Assembly (NCBI GenBank): GCA_030697855.1
Contig: JAUYOU010000050.1
Coordinates: forward strand, 1-23,087
Length of the DNA stretch: 23,087 nt
Direction of reading: 5' to 3'
Source of the DNA: a bacterium
GTDB taxonomy: Bacteria; Patescibacteriota; Minisyncoccia; JACQLN01
Shown: in pieces, positions 15,995 through 21,335 of the stretch
Layout: each line of letters starts with the position of its first letter
Position numbering within the stretch: position 1 is the first letter of the stretch
Made by a program: the position numbers and the translations under genes
Notes under the pieces: model-generated
The model's database searches: none
The model's input: only the letters and a program-made list of their open reading frames with translations
Told to the model about the DNA's origin: nothing

Positions 15995-16211
15995 GGTATT
16001 CGATTTTATATACTTTGTCTGTAATTTGCTCGCCCTGCGAAGCTTTACCGTGTCCTTCCGAAGCCTTGTGCGAAGGAGGAGCGAAGTAGGGTAAGTTGTG
16101 CTTTGTAATTTTATAGACCTTGGTGGATAAACATCTATTGTTGCTTTGAGTATTAAATATTAAAATATACAGATACATTAATATAAAAAGTTTAGTAAAC
16201 ATTAATATACT
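15995..16211. other. Gene-free stretch with a GC-rich CTTCG-type repeat
   Basis: No convincing gene. Positions 16034-16092 hold a GC-rich imperfect inverted segment built from GCGAAG, CTTCCGAAGCCTTG and GCGAAGGAGG units. Related units occur at 17838-17863 and in the rplJ leader (CTTCGTAGCCTTGGCGAAG). The rest is AT-rich with no clear structure. Confidence 0.5.
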
Positions 16212-16299
16212 TACTCTCGCTAATATACCAATTGACGCGAATATGGCTAATGAAATTCATTCGCTATATTAGCGTAGATTAGCTATTTTAGCGAAAACT
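16212..16299. repeat. 88-nt palindromic element, copy 1 (upstream of the HTH gene)
   Basis: Nearly identical to 20382-20470 (one inserted G in the other copy). It contains internal inverted segments (CGCTAATATA / TATATTAGCG, GCGAAT / ATTCGC, AATGAA-A-TTCATT). It ends 3 nt before the HTH start codon and therefore contains that gene's promoter; TATTTT at 16284-16289 is a possible -10. Confidence 0.9.
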
Positions 16300-16301
16300 C
16301 C

Positions 16302-16526
16302 ATGTCTTTTGGTAGAAAATACTTAAGCATCAAACAAGCTGCAGCGGTTATAGGCGTTACACCTTTAACTCTTCGTAATTGGGATAGAGACGGTAAACTT
16401 AGCCCGTATCGTAACCCAATAAATAACTATCGATACTACCGAGTAGACCAAATAGAAGCCTTCTTACGAGCCATGGAAGGGTCTAGAGATAAAACAAACA
16501 GAAGAACTAGATTTATGGACATCTAA
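16302..16526 (+). CDS. Small MerR/HTH_17-type DNA-binding protein
   Basis: 74 aa, ATG at 16302. Residues 7-58 are a single winged helix-turn-helix: YLSIKQAAAVIGVTPLTLRN is the helix-turn-helix, NWDRDGKL the recognition helix end, NNYRYYRVDQIEAFL the wing and final helix. This matches MerR N-terminal or excisionase-like domains. The C-terminus is short and basic, without an effector-binding or coiled-coil dimerisation domain, so it resembles minimal regulators or excisionases. It has its own terminator immediately after the stop. No recombinase gene is present, so a regulatory role is more likely than excision. It could act on the palindromes at the giant promoters, but nothing in the sequence proves that target. 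Its HTH is only distantly similar to the N-terminal domains of the giants. Confidence 0.85.
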   Translation: MSFGRKYLSIKQAAAVIGVTPLTLRNWDRDGKLSPYRNPINNYRYYRVDQIEAFLRAMEGSRDKTNRRTRFMDI

Positions 16527-16550
16527 AAACTCCCCGAAGGGAGTTTTTAG
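16525..16550 (+). terminator. Intrinsic terminator of the HTH gene
   Basis: AAAAACTCCC-CGAA-GGGAGTTTTT, a perfect 10-bp stem overlapping the stop codon. The flanking A and T runs make it usable in either direction. Confidence 0.9.
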
Positions 16551-16627
16551 ATTTAAAAAGTTAAAATGAAAAAGTAAAAACAGTTTTTAATTTTAATATA
16601 TAATTTTTATATTTTAATTATTGTATG

Positions 16628-16699
16628 TGGGTACTGTAGGGATCGAACCTACCACCTCTCCGATGTGAACGGAGCGTTCTACCACTGAACTAAGTACCC
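16628..16699 (-). tRNA. tRNA-Val (anticodon CAC)
   Basis: 72 nt on the minus strand. The acceptor stem GGGTACT / AGTACCC is 7 bp. The D-arm contains AGTGGTAGAAC. The anticodon stem CTCCG / CGGAG has loop TTCACAT, giving CAC. The T-arm contains GGTTCGATCCC. The discriminator base is A and the 3' CCA is not encoded. Confidence 0.95.
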
Positions 16700-16702
16700 T
16701 TC

Positions 16703-16742
16703 TTTTTCTAGTTTCTAAATACTATTTTCTAGTTTCTAAATT
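16703..16742. repeat. TTTCTAGTTTCTAAAT tandem repeat
   Basis: Two near-identical ~20-nt units (TTTCTAGTTTCTAAA, repeated after TACTAT). They overlap the 3' end of the nucleotidyltransferase-like gene, including its TAG stop. Similar sequence lies at 7062-7090. Confidence 0.6.
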
Positions 16743-17221
16743 TTAGCTACTAGTTTACCCATTTTATCTATAACTTTTCTATGAGGATATTCTAAAATAT
16801 CGTGAACGAATCTATCGAACATTCCGTAACGATATTTAAATTCATCTGTGCCTAAAATTACATATCTTAATTCTGTACCAATTTCTTCTTCTAGTGTTTT
16901 AATAAAGCTAATAAATTTTTTAAAATCTATATCGTCCCCTACTACCATAATGTCCGCTCGAGTATTTGGCATATTTAAAAAAACTCCGGTAATTATGCCT
17001 AACTTTATTTTACCAATTTTAGTAAGACCTCTTTCTATTTTAGGAAAAGATGGCGGAGAAATTTTTAAAACCAAATTTTTTAATTCCTCTAAATACTCCC
17101 AATTAGAATTAAGTTGATAATATTTTTCGTGTACTACAATTTTACGCTTAACAACTTTAAGCTTTCTTTTTTTATTTTTAGAAACAATATTCTTCCTATT
17201 TATTTTCTTTCTTTTTACCAT
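16736..17221 (-). CDS. Nucleotidyltransferase-fold protein lacking its DNA-binding half
   Basis: 161 aa, ATG at 17221. A very basic N-terminus (MVKRKKINRKNIVSKNKKRK) leads to a YYQLNSNWEYLEELKNLVLK helix. The rest resembles a minimal nucleotidyltransferase fold: GKIKLGIITGVFLNMPNTRA near residues 68-88, DIMVVGDDID, ISFIKTLEEEIGTELRYVIL, then EFKYRYGMFDRFVHDILEYP. In many CPR and archaeal proteins this follows a winged helix in one chain, with YY.LN.....ELK as the joint. Here the winged helix is a separate gene (17568-17810). The usual catalytic GS...D.D motif is changed to GVFLN...RADI, so catalysis is doubtful. It may be a regulator or an inactive relative. Confidence 0.6.
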   Translation of the reverse strand: MVKRKKINRKNIVSKNKKRKLKVVKRKIVVHEKYYQLNSNWEYLEELKNLVLKISPPSFPKIERGLTKIGKIKLGIITGVFLNMPNTRADIMVVGDDIDFKKFISFIKTLEEEIGTELRYVILGTDEFKYRYGMFDRFVHDILEYPHRKVIDKMGKLVAKI

Positions 17222-17243
17222 TTTAGTTTGAATTCTGCTGTTA

Positions 17244-17249
17244 TATAAT
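17244..17249 (+). promoter_or_regulatory. -10 element of the structured RNA
   Basis: A perfect TATAAT. Seven nucleotides downstream is G17256, the first base of the RNA's closing stem. The -35 is poor. Confidence 0.55.
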
Positions 17250-17255
17250 TAAATT

Positions 17256-17475
17256 GCCGTGGGGGGCGTGTAGTACCGGTCATGGCTAATCACCTAGGAA
17301 CCGACGGGTGCAAATCCCGTGCCCTCCACGGCTCGTAGGGCGTATATAGTTTCTTCTTGACGGTATTTTTATAGCTGGTATAATCAAGTTAGGTGATTAG
17401 CTGGGACAAACGGCACTATACGCGGCTCCGATAGAGTTTACTAACCTTGGGCTGGCAAGTTCTACCGGAGCTTTT
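17256..17475 (+). ncRNA. ssrA: Structured RNA with tmRNA-like acceptor domain, possibly permuted ssrA
   Basis: An independent transcript is suggested by TATAAT at 17244-17249 and a terminator at 17425-17476. The first 77 nt resemble the 3' domain of tmRNA. GTGTAGTACCG at 17268-17278 is followed by AGGAACCGAC (17297-17306), a T-arm ACGGG-TGCAAAT-CCCGT (17304-17320) and an acceptor strand GCCCTCCAC. This strand pairs with GGGGGGC at 17261-17267, and the stem extends to 12 bp (17256-17267 / 17321-17332, with one G-U). It is not a tRNA because no anticodon arm fits. Downstream are a stem GCGTATATAGT / ACTATACGC (17340-17350 / 17415-17423) and a perfect 12-nt long-range match between 17285-17296 and 17390-17401. 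tmRNA normally carries this domain at the 3' end, so the order suggests circular permutation. However, no convincing peptide tag or 5' acceptor strand was found. Other structured RNAs remain possible. Confidence 0.45.
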
Positions 17476-17476
17476 C
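17425..17476 (+). terminator. Terminator of the structured RNA
   Basis: An 11-bp stem GCTCCGATAGA / TCTACCGGAGC (one A-C mismatch) with a 25-nt loop, then TTTT. Confidence 0.65.
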
Positions 17477-17560
17477 TCTTATATGCTATTATTTAATTGG
17501 GTGATAATCTAAAGTCTCGAATCAATCTAAGTCCACCAAGCTAAGCTTGGTCCACCACTG

Positions 17561-17582
17561 ACCGCGTCTAACGCGGTTTTTT
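17561..17582 (+). terminator. Second intrinsic terminator
   Basis: ACCGCG-TCTAA-CGCGGT followed by TTTTT. It is preceded by a second small hairpin, ACCAAGC / GCTTGGT. It overlaps the 3' end of the winged-helix gene on the other strand. Confidence 0.75.
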
Positions 17583-17810
17583 GGTGTCTTCGATTCTGCT
17601 GCGGGGTTTACCATTGCCATTTATTTTTTTTAATATTCCAAATTTAGTAAAAAATAAAATTACTTTACCCGATTCCCTACTCTTAATACCAGTTCTTTTT
17701 ATAATATCTTTTGTCGAAAGAATAAGTTGTGGGTGCTGCAAAAAAAGCTTTAAAACTTTGGCTTTTACGCCAAGTAAGTTTTCTAATAGGTTTGTATTTT
17801 TATAATCCAT
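17568..17810 (-). CDS. Winged-helix DNA-binding protein (split partner of the nucleotidyltransferase-like gene)
   Basis: 80 aa from the ATG at 17810. Reading continues upstream to 17939, but that part is coded by repeat hairpin K, so the shorter start is preferred. The sequence LLGVKAKVLKLFLQHPQLIL, STKDIIKRTGI and KVILFFTKFGILKKI is a typical small winged helix: helix 1, helix-turn-helix, then the start of the wing. Such domains usually precede a nucleotidyltransferase-fold domain in CPR proteins. Here the chain ends in a basic tail (RSRIEDTKKPR) within the wing, and the matching second half is encoded separately at 16736-17221. A structured RNA gene on the opposite strand lies between them. 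The protein probably binds DNA; the target is unknown. Confidence 0.65.
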   Translation of the reverse strand: MDYKNTNLLENLLGVKAKVLKLFLQHPQLILSTKDIIKRTGIKSRESGKVILFFTKFGILKKINGNGKPRSRIEDTKKPR

Positions 17811-17822
17811 ATTCAGATACCT

Positions 17823-17891
17823 AAGGTTAGACCTTCCCCCTTCGCTCAGAAGCTTCGGAGGGACAAGTAAAAATCCCCAAGGTCTAACCTT
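17823..17891. repeat. Paired-palindrome element K with long GC-rich loop
   Basis: Arms AAGGTTAGACCTT (17823-17835) and AAGGTCTAACCTT (17879-17891). The 43-nt interior contains a CTTCG-type repeat (CCCTTCGCTCAGAAGCTTCG). A fifth arm variant, again with matching partner. Confidence 0.8.
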
Positions 17892-17946
17892 GAAAAACTG
17901 GTTACTGCCCTTTGAATTTTTATACAGTATAGCAGTCACCGTAACA

Positions 17947-17976
17947 TTGTAAAGATTACTAAAATACGCCTATAAT
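17947..17976 (+). promoter_or_regulatory. Promoter of the PP2C-like gene
   Basis: -35 TTGTAA (17947-17952), 18-nt spacer, -10 TATAAT (17971-17976). The start is predicted near 17983, only ~5 nt before the ATG, so the mRNA would be nearly leaderless. Confidence 0.65.
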
Positions 17977-17987
17977 ACTCTATACAT

Positions 17988-19871
17988 ATGAAAGACTCTC
18001 TCTTCCATCCCGAAGAACTAACCATACAAGATAAATCCCCTCTTGGCTCTAGTTATGCCGAAACTTTTGTTTTTGTGCCTTCGAATAAAAATGAAGCAAC
18101 TTTGGGCAGTTTGTTTATAGTAACAGAGGCTTCGTCTAATAAAACCAGAAAAGAAAATGCCGAACTTACAAGCGAAATAGCTTCCGTAATTAAAAATGAA
18201 TTTTACCAAAACACATTAGTTACGCCAATGTCTGCTTTAAAGTTTTCTTTGAAAAGAGTTAATACCCTTTTAAATAGCAAGAAAAATTGGCTAACACCAT
18301 CCTCGGCCTTAAAACTTAAAGTTTTAATAGCTTCCTTAAAAGAAAATAAACTCCACATAGCCAGAATGGGAGATTCCACTGCTTTTTTGTTAAGAGATAA
18401 CTTACTTCAAACAATAGCAATGGTTTCTAATTCTCAAAATCAAAACTCTCTGTCTTTCGAAAACATAATTAGTGGCGAACTCTTGCCCGATGACCATATT
18501 CTTTTAGCTACTAACCAAATTTATAAAATAGATGAAAAAGAAATTTTAAAAAACCTCCAAGAAAAAAAGATGGTAAGCCATCTATCGAAAGCTAATAACG
18601 GCATTAAAAGTTTGGCTATGATAAGTATCCATCCCGTTAGAGGTCGCCCTGCCGAAGGCACGGCTTCAGCCGCCTTGGGGCGACTTACCTCTAACGGGAC
18701 AAAGCCCTCTCTTGTATCTATACACAACGAAGCCAATATTCCTGATTATCCCACGAAAAATAAAGGTAAATTTTTTAAGATTGGAATTGTTGTTACTATT
18801 TTATTGGTTGCTATTTCTATAATAACTACTGCTTCTTTTAAAATAAAAAATGAAACTTCTCAAAATAAAAAAGAATCTGAACAATTGTTACAAGAAGTTT
18901 CCGACATAAAAAACAAGGTAAACGATTTAATAGCTGCTAATAACGAAATCGAAGCCAATGAACTTTTATTTTCGGCACAAGAAAAATTAAAACGCCTAGA
19001 AGAACTTGGTTACTTTAAAACAACTCGTTCTACTCTTAGCGCCGACTTAGAAAAAATATATAAAGAAATTAGCAAAGCTGAAACAATAAATAAAATAAAT
19101 AAAGTTTTTGATCTGGAAAATAACTCTGTTGGTTTTGAGCCAGAAAAAATAACTTTGGGTAAAAATAAAATATTTGTTTTAGGTGGTAAAAACTTTTATA
19201 AATTTGATTTTAATAAAGCCGATGGTATTTTTGATTCTGTAGAAGAAGGCAGTACACTGGTATCTTCTCTACTAAAACCCGAAAACCCTAATTCTCAAAT
19301 TTTAATAACCCAAGATAAAATAATGGAAGAACTTGGTGATTCCCAAGATAAAACTTATTGGATACGCCCAGAAAATATTCCTGCAATAAAAGATGCTTTT
19401 TTTTATACTAATGCCATTTATTTATTAAGCGAGAATGGTTTTATTTATAAAATGCCATTTACATTATCATCCTCCACTACAACCCAAAGCGTTGGAAACG
19501 AAAGTCTTGTTTTTGGCGAAGTTCAAACTTGGACAAAAAGCGAAGAAAATAAACTAGAATCTTTTTCTATAGAAGGTTCTGTCTTTGGTTTAATAGATTC
19601 AAACACCTTAGCCGAGCTTACCAATGGCGAAATTAAAAACAAAAAGAATTTTTCCGAAAATATAAGCCACGTATTTACTTCTGTTTCTTATAAAAATATA
19701 TATTTATTTAGCCCAGACAACGGACTTGTTATTATTCTAGATAAAAATTTAAACATCAAAAAAAGACTTAGCCACAGTGAACTTGTAAGTGCTAAGTCTT
19801 TTTTAGTTAACTCTCAAGAAAGAGTTATATATTTCCTAAAGGGCAAAACAGTATACTCTTTCGAGATTTAA
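17988..19871 (+). CDS. Degenerate PP2C-like membrane protein with external beta-rich domain
   Basis: 627 aa, ATG at 17988. Residues ~20-200 resemble a PP2C-type Ser/Thr phosphatase: HIARMGDSTAFLLRDNLLQT near 122-141 matches the GDSR motif, and DDHILLATNQIYK near 168-180 matches LLATDGL. The second metal-binding Asp is Asn here, and the N-terminal DGMGG motif is not recognisable (FVFVPSNKNEATLG). This is therefore probably a pseudophosphatase. Residues ~200-225 come from an in-frame palindromic insertion. A single membrane helix lies at ~262-285. It is followed by a coiled coil (~288-365) and a beta-rich region with repeated short strands (KIFVLGGKNFYKF, NAIYLLSENGFIYKM, NIYLFSPDNGLVIIL) suggesting a propeller. 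The topology would be phosphatase-like domain inside, propeller outside. A sensory role is inferred only. Confidence 0.7.
   Translation: MKDSLFHPEELTIQDKSPLGSSYAETFVFVPSNKNEATLGSLFIVTEASSNKTRKENAELTSEIASVIKNEFYQNTLVTPMSALKFSLKRVNTLLNSKKNWLTPSSALKLKVLIASLKENKLHIARMGDSTAFLLRDNLLQTIAMVSNSQNQNSLSFENIISGELLPDDHILLATNQIYKIDEKEILKNLQEKKMVSHLSKANNGIKSLAMISIHPVRGRPAEGTASAALGRLTSNGTKPSLVSIHNEANIPDYPTKNKGKFFKIGIVVTILLVAISIITTASFKIKNETSQNKKESEQLLQEVSDIKNKVNDLIAANNEIEANELLFSAQEKLKRLEELGYFKTTRSTLSADLEKIYKEISKAETINKINKVFDLENNSVGFEPEKITLGKNKIFVLGGKNFYKFDFNKADGIFDSVEEGSTLVSSLLKPENPNSQILITQDKIMEELGDSQDKTYWIRPENIPAIKDAFFYTNAIYLLSENGFIYKMPFTLSSSTTTQSVGNESLVFGEVQTWTKSEENKLESFSIEGSVFGLIDSNTLAELTNGEIKNKKNFSENISHVFTSVSYKNIYLFSPDNGLVIILDKNLNIKKRLSHSELVSAKSFLVNSQERVIYFLKGKTVYSFEI
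18633..18698. repeat. 66-nt palindromic insertion in the PP2C-like gene
   Basis: CCCGTTAGAGGT-CGCCC at one end and GGGGCGACTTACCTCTAACGGG-type sequence at the other form an inverted repeat with a GC-rich interior. It is exactly 22 codons, in frame (PVRGRPAEG, ALGRLTSNG), much richer in GC than the surrounding gene, and falls between the phosphatase-like domain and the membrane helix. Confidence 0.8.
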
Positions 19872-19967
19872 TATGCCAATCTACAAATGAATACGAATTA
19901 TACGAATAGACTACAAATATTCATAATTTATTTGTATCATTCGCATAGATTCGTATATTGGTATATT
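19870..19967. repeat. 98-nt TACGAAT-type element between convergent genes
   Basis: Imperfect terminal inverted repeats AATATGCCAATCTAC / GTATATTGGTATATT flank degenerate CGAAT units. On the minus strand it opens with AATATACCAAT, as does the 88-nt element family. It fills the whole interval between the PP2C-like gene and rplL and overlaps both TAA stop codons. Confidence 0.75.
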
Positions 19968-20370
19968 ACTTAATTTCGGCTTTGGCTCCTGCTTCTTCTA
20001 ACTTCTTCTTCATTTCTTCGGCTTCGGCTTTAGCAACTCCTGTCTTTATAACCTTAGGAGCGCCATCAACTAAATCCTTAGCTTCCTTAAGACCAAGACT
20101 GGTAAGCTCACGTACCACTTTGATGACTGCAATTTTTTGAACACCAGCTTCTTTTAATTCAACATCAAAAGTTGATTTTTCTTCTGCTTGTGCCGCACCA
20201 CCTTGAGCACCTGCACCCGACATCATAACTGGAGCTGCAGCGGAAACACCGAATTTAACTTCTAAAACTTTAACCAACTCGGCTAATTCCATTACATTCA
20301 TCTTTTCTACAGTTTCTACTAAGCTTTTAAACTTTGCAGGAACTTCTATATTGTTATTTGTTTCTTCCAT
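19966..20370 (-). CDS. rplL: 50S ribosomal protein bL12 (L7/L12)
   Basis: 134 aa, ATG at 20370. The protein forms the flexible ribosomal stalk that recruits translation factors and docks on L10. The N-terminal dimerisation domain (residues ~12-45, [20 protein letters not shown]) is followed by an Ala/Gly/Met-rich hinge (~46-65) and the globular C-terminal domain. That domain carries the signature [20 protein letters not shown] and [11 protein letters not shown]. The length is slightly above the usual ~120-128. It lies 98 bp downstream of rplJ on the same strand, the standard order, but the gap is occupied by the 88-nt repeat element. No Shine-Dalgarno is visible. Identification is secure. Confidence 0.98.
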   Translation of the reverse strand: MEETNNNIEVPAKFKSLVETVEKMNVMELAELVKVLEVKFGVSAAAPVMMSGAGAQGGAAQAEEKSTFDVELKEAGVQKIAVIKVVRELTSLGLKEAKDLVDGAPKVIKTGVAKAEAEEMKKKLEEAGAKAEIK

Positions 20371-20381
20371 AATATTTTTAA

Positions 20382-20470
20382 TACTCTCGCTAATATGACC
20401 AATTGACGCGAATATGGCTAATGAAATTCATTCGCTATATTAGCGTAGATTAGCTATTTTAGCGAAAACT
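20382..20470. repeat. 88-nt palindromic element, copy 2 (between rplJ and rplL)
   Basis: 89 nt, identical to 16212-16299 except for one extra G. It starts 11 nt before the rplL start and its last two bases are part of the rplJ TAG stop codon. Confidence 0.9.
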
Positions 20471-20966
20471 AACTACCCGACCTTTGCTTACTAATTCCAT
20501 CTAATACTCTCGCAAATCCACTCACCGGTGACATCAATAACTGTACAACTTGTGCCAATAAGACTTCTCTGGCTGGCAACTGGGCCAAAACCACAACTGC
20601 ATTCTTTAACATCTTTTCTCCCATTAAGAATCCTCCTAATATTGCCAATTTCTTTGTTTGTACAGAAAACTTATGAACAATTTTGGCCATAATCGCATCA
20701 GACGCGACATCGCCGTAAACTATAGCTACAGAGTTTTTATGAGAAGATAGATCGAACTCTTCTCTACCAGATTTTTCAAAAGCAAAACCAAGTAAAGATT
20801 TTTTAAGTGCTTTAAACTTTATATTTTCTTTTTTAAGCTCTTTTTTTAAACCTATAATTTCCCCCATATTTAAACCCGAAAAATCAACAAAAAGAATGCT
20901 GGTATTATTTTTTAAAATATCGGCCAGTTCTATTACTAACTTTATTTTTTGAGATTTTGTTAACAT
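20469..20966 (-). CDS. rplJ: 50S ribosomal protein uL10
   Basis: 165 aa from the ATG at 20966. A TTG seven codons upstream is in frame, but MLTKSQKIKLVIEL matches the usual L10 start. L10 anchors L12 dimers to the ribosome and represses its own operon by binding the leader. The core motifs are present: FVDFSGLNMGEIIGLKKELK (about residues 27-46), IKFKALKKSLLGFAF, then VAIVYGD and KLAILGGFL. The C-terminal helix that binds L12 is shorter than in many species (VLAQLPAREVLLAQVVQLLM, FARVLDGI). The gene is preceded by a leader of about 330 nt with an L10-binding-like domain and attenuator, and followed by rplL. Here the pair lies downstream of rpoC rather than upstream of rpoB as in many bacteria. 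Confidence 0.97.
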   Translation of the reverse strand: MLTKSQKIKLVIELADILKNNTSILFVDFSGLNMGEIIGLKKELKKENIKFKALKKSLLGFAFEKSGREEFDLSSHKNSVAIVYGDVASDAIMAKIVHKFSVQTKKLAILGGFLMGEKMLKNAVVVLAQLPAREVLLAQVVQLLMSPVSGFARVLDGISKQRSGS

Positions 20967-21011
20967 GCCAATTTTATTTATGAACAAGGTGAATAATTAT
21001 AAAATTGAGCA

Positions 21012-21106
21012 CCCAGCACATAAATTTTTTATATTTAATTTCTTACTTTTGACTCCCTTATTTTTCTATATTATCAGACATCTATCACCCAGACTTATGT
21101 GCTGGG
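21012..21106 (-). promoter_or_regulatory. Long-loop CCCAG hairpin in the rplJ leader
   Basis: A perfect 12-bp stem CCCAGCACATAA (21012-21023) / TTATGTGCTGGG (21095-21106) encloses a 71-nt AT-rich loop. The region 20982-21156 corresponds to the giant 2 leader segment (15533-15662). Confidence 0.65.
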
Positions 21107-21149
21107 TTATCGTTTAGCAACTACTCATTAACTTCGTAGGCTAAACAAT

Positions 21150-21180
21150 AAAATGTCTGTGGGAACACCACAGACATTTT
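21150..21180 (-). terminator. Attenuator-type terminator in the rplJ leader
   Basis: On the minus strand ATGTCTGTGG-TGTTC-CCACAGACAT, a perfect 10-bp stem, is followed by TTTTATT. The CCACAGACA strand is duplicated at the 5' end of the leader (21274-21282), which could pair with the terminator's first arm instead. Confidence 0.7.
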
Positions 21181-21183
21181 ACA

Positions 21184-21210
21184 CGACCAATAGGACTTAT
21201 AGGTCTTAGA
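21184..21210. repeat. 9-nt tandem repeat array 6 in the rplJ leader
   Basis: CGACCAATA, GGACTTATA, GGTCTTAGA: the same nonamer family as at 593-1455. It lies between the L10-binding-like domain and the attenuator. Confidence 0.65.
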
Positions 21211-21215
21211 GTATT

Positions 21216-21282
21216 CCTCGGTGGGTCTTACTGTGCCCTTCGTAGCCTTGGCGAAGAAAGGTTTGTTGCCCACTGTCTGTGG
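21216..21282 (-). ncRNA. Ribosomal protein L10 leader
   Basis: The minus strand begins CCACAGACAGTGGGCAAC and ends GTAAGACCCACCGAGG. This matches the known L10 leader pattern AGACAG-GGG...TAAGACC...CCGAGG, in which GTGGG pairs with CCCAC and L10 binds the internal loop. The distal arm holds a CTTCGCCAAGGCTACGAAG repeat. It lies upstream of rplJ, as expected. Confidence 0.8.
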
Positions 21283-21305
21283 ATTCACTATTTAATTGTG
21301 TTGCA

Positions 21306-21335
21306 ATACTAGCACAAGGGGTCTAAAAAGGTCAA
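21306..21335 (-). promoter_or_regulatory. Promoter of the rplJ-rplL operon
   Basis: -35 TTGACC (21330-21335), 18-nt spacer, TGC-TAGTAT extended -10 (21306-21311). The start is near 21299, just before the L10 leader. Confidence 0.7.

Noticed and set aside
15783..16202. Two open frames on the minus strand (66 and 71 codons) that look like short proteins
   Set aside because: Their content is almost entirely translated hairpins I and J, solo arms and the GC-rich CTTCG repeat; no start signal, no recognisable domain.
16302..16526. Excisionase of an integrated element
   Set aside because: The domain would fit, but no integrase, attachment site duplication or phage gene is present in the window.
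17256..17332. Ordinary tRNA gene
   Set aside because: The T-arm and acceptor fit, but only 36 nt lie between acceptor and T-arm and no 5-bp/7-nt anticodon arm can be formed.
17811..17939. N-terminal extension of the winged-helix gene
   Set aside because: It is coded by repeat element K; the core domain begins cleanly at the ATG at 17810.
20967..20987. TTG start giving seven extra residues on rplJ
   Set aside because: The internal ATG fits the usual L10 N-terminus; the TTG lies in the conserved leader segment shared with giant 2.
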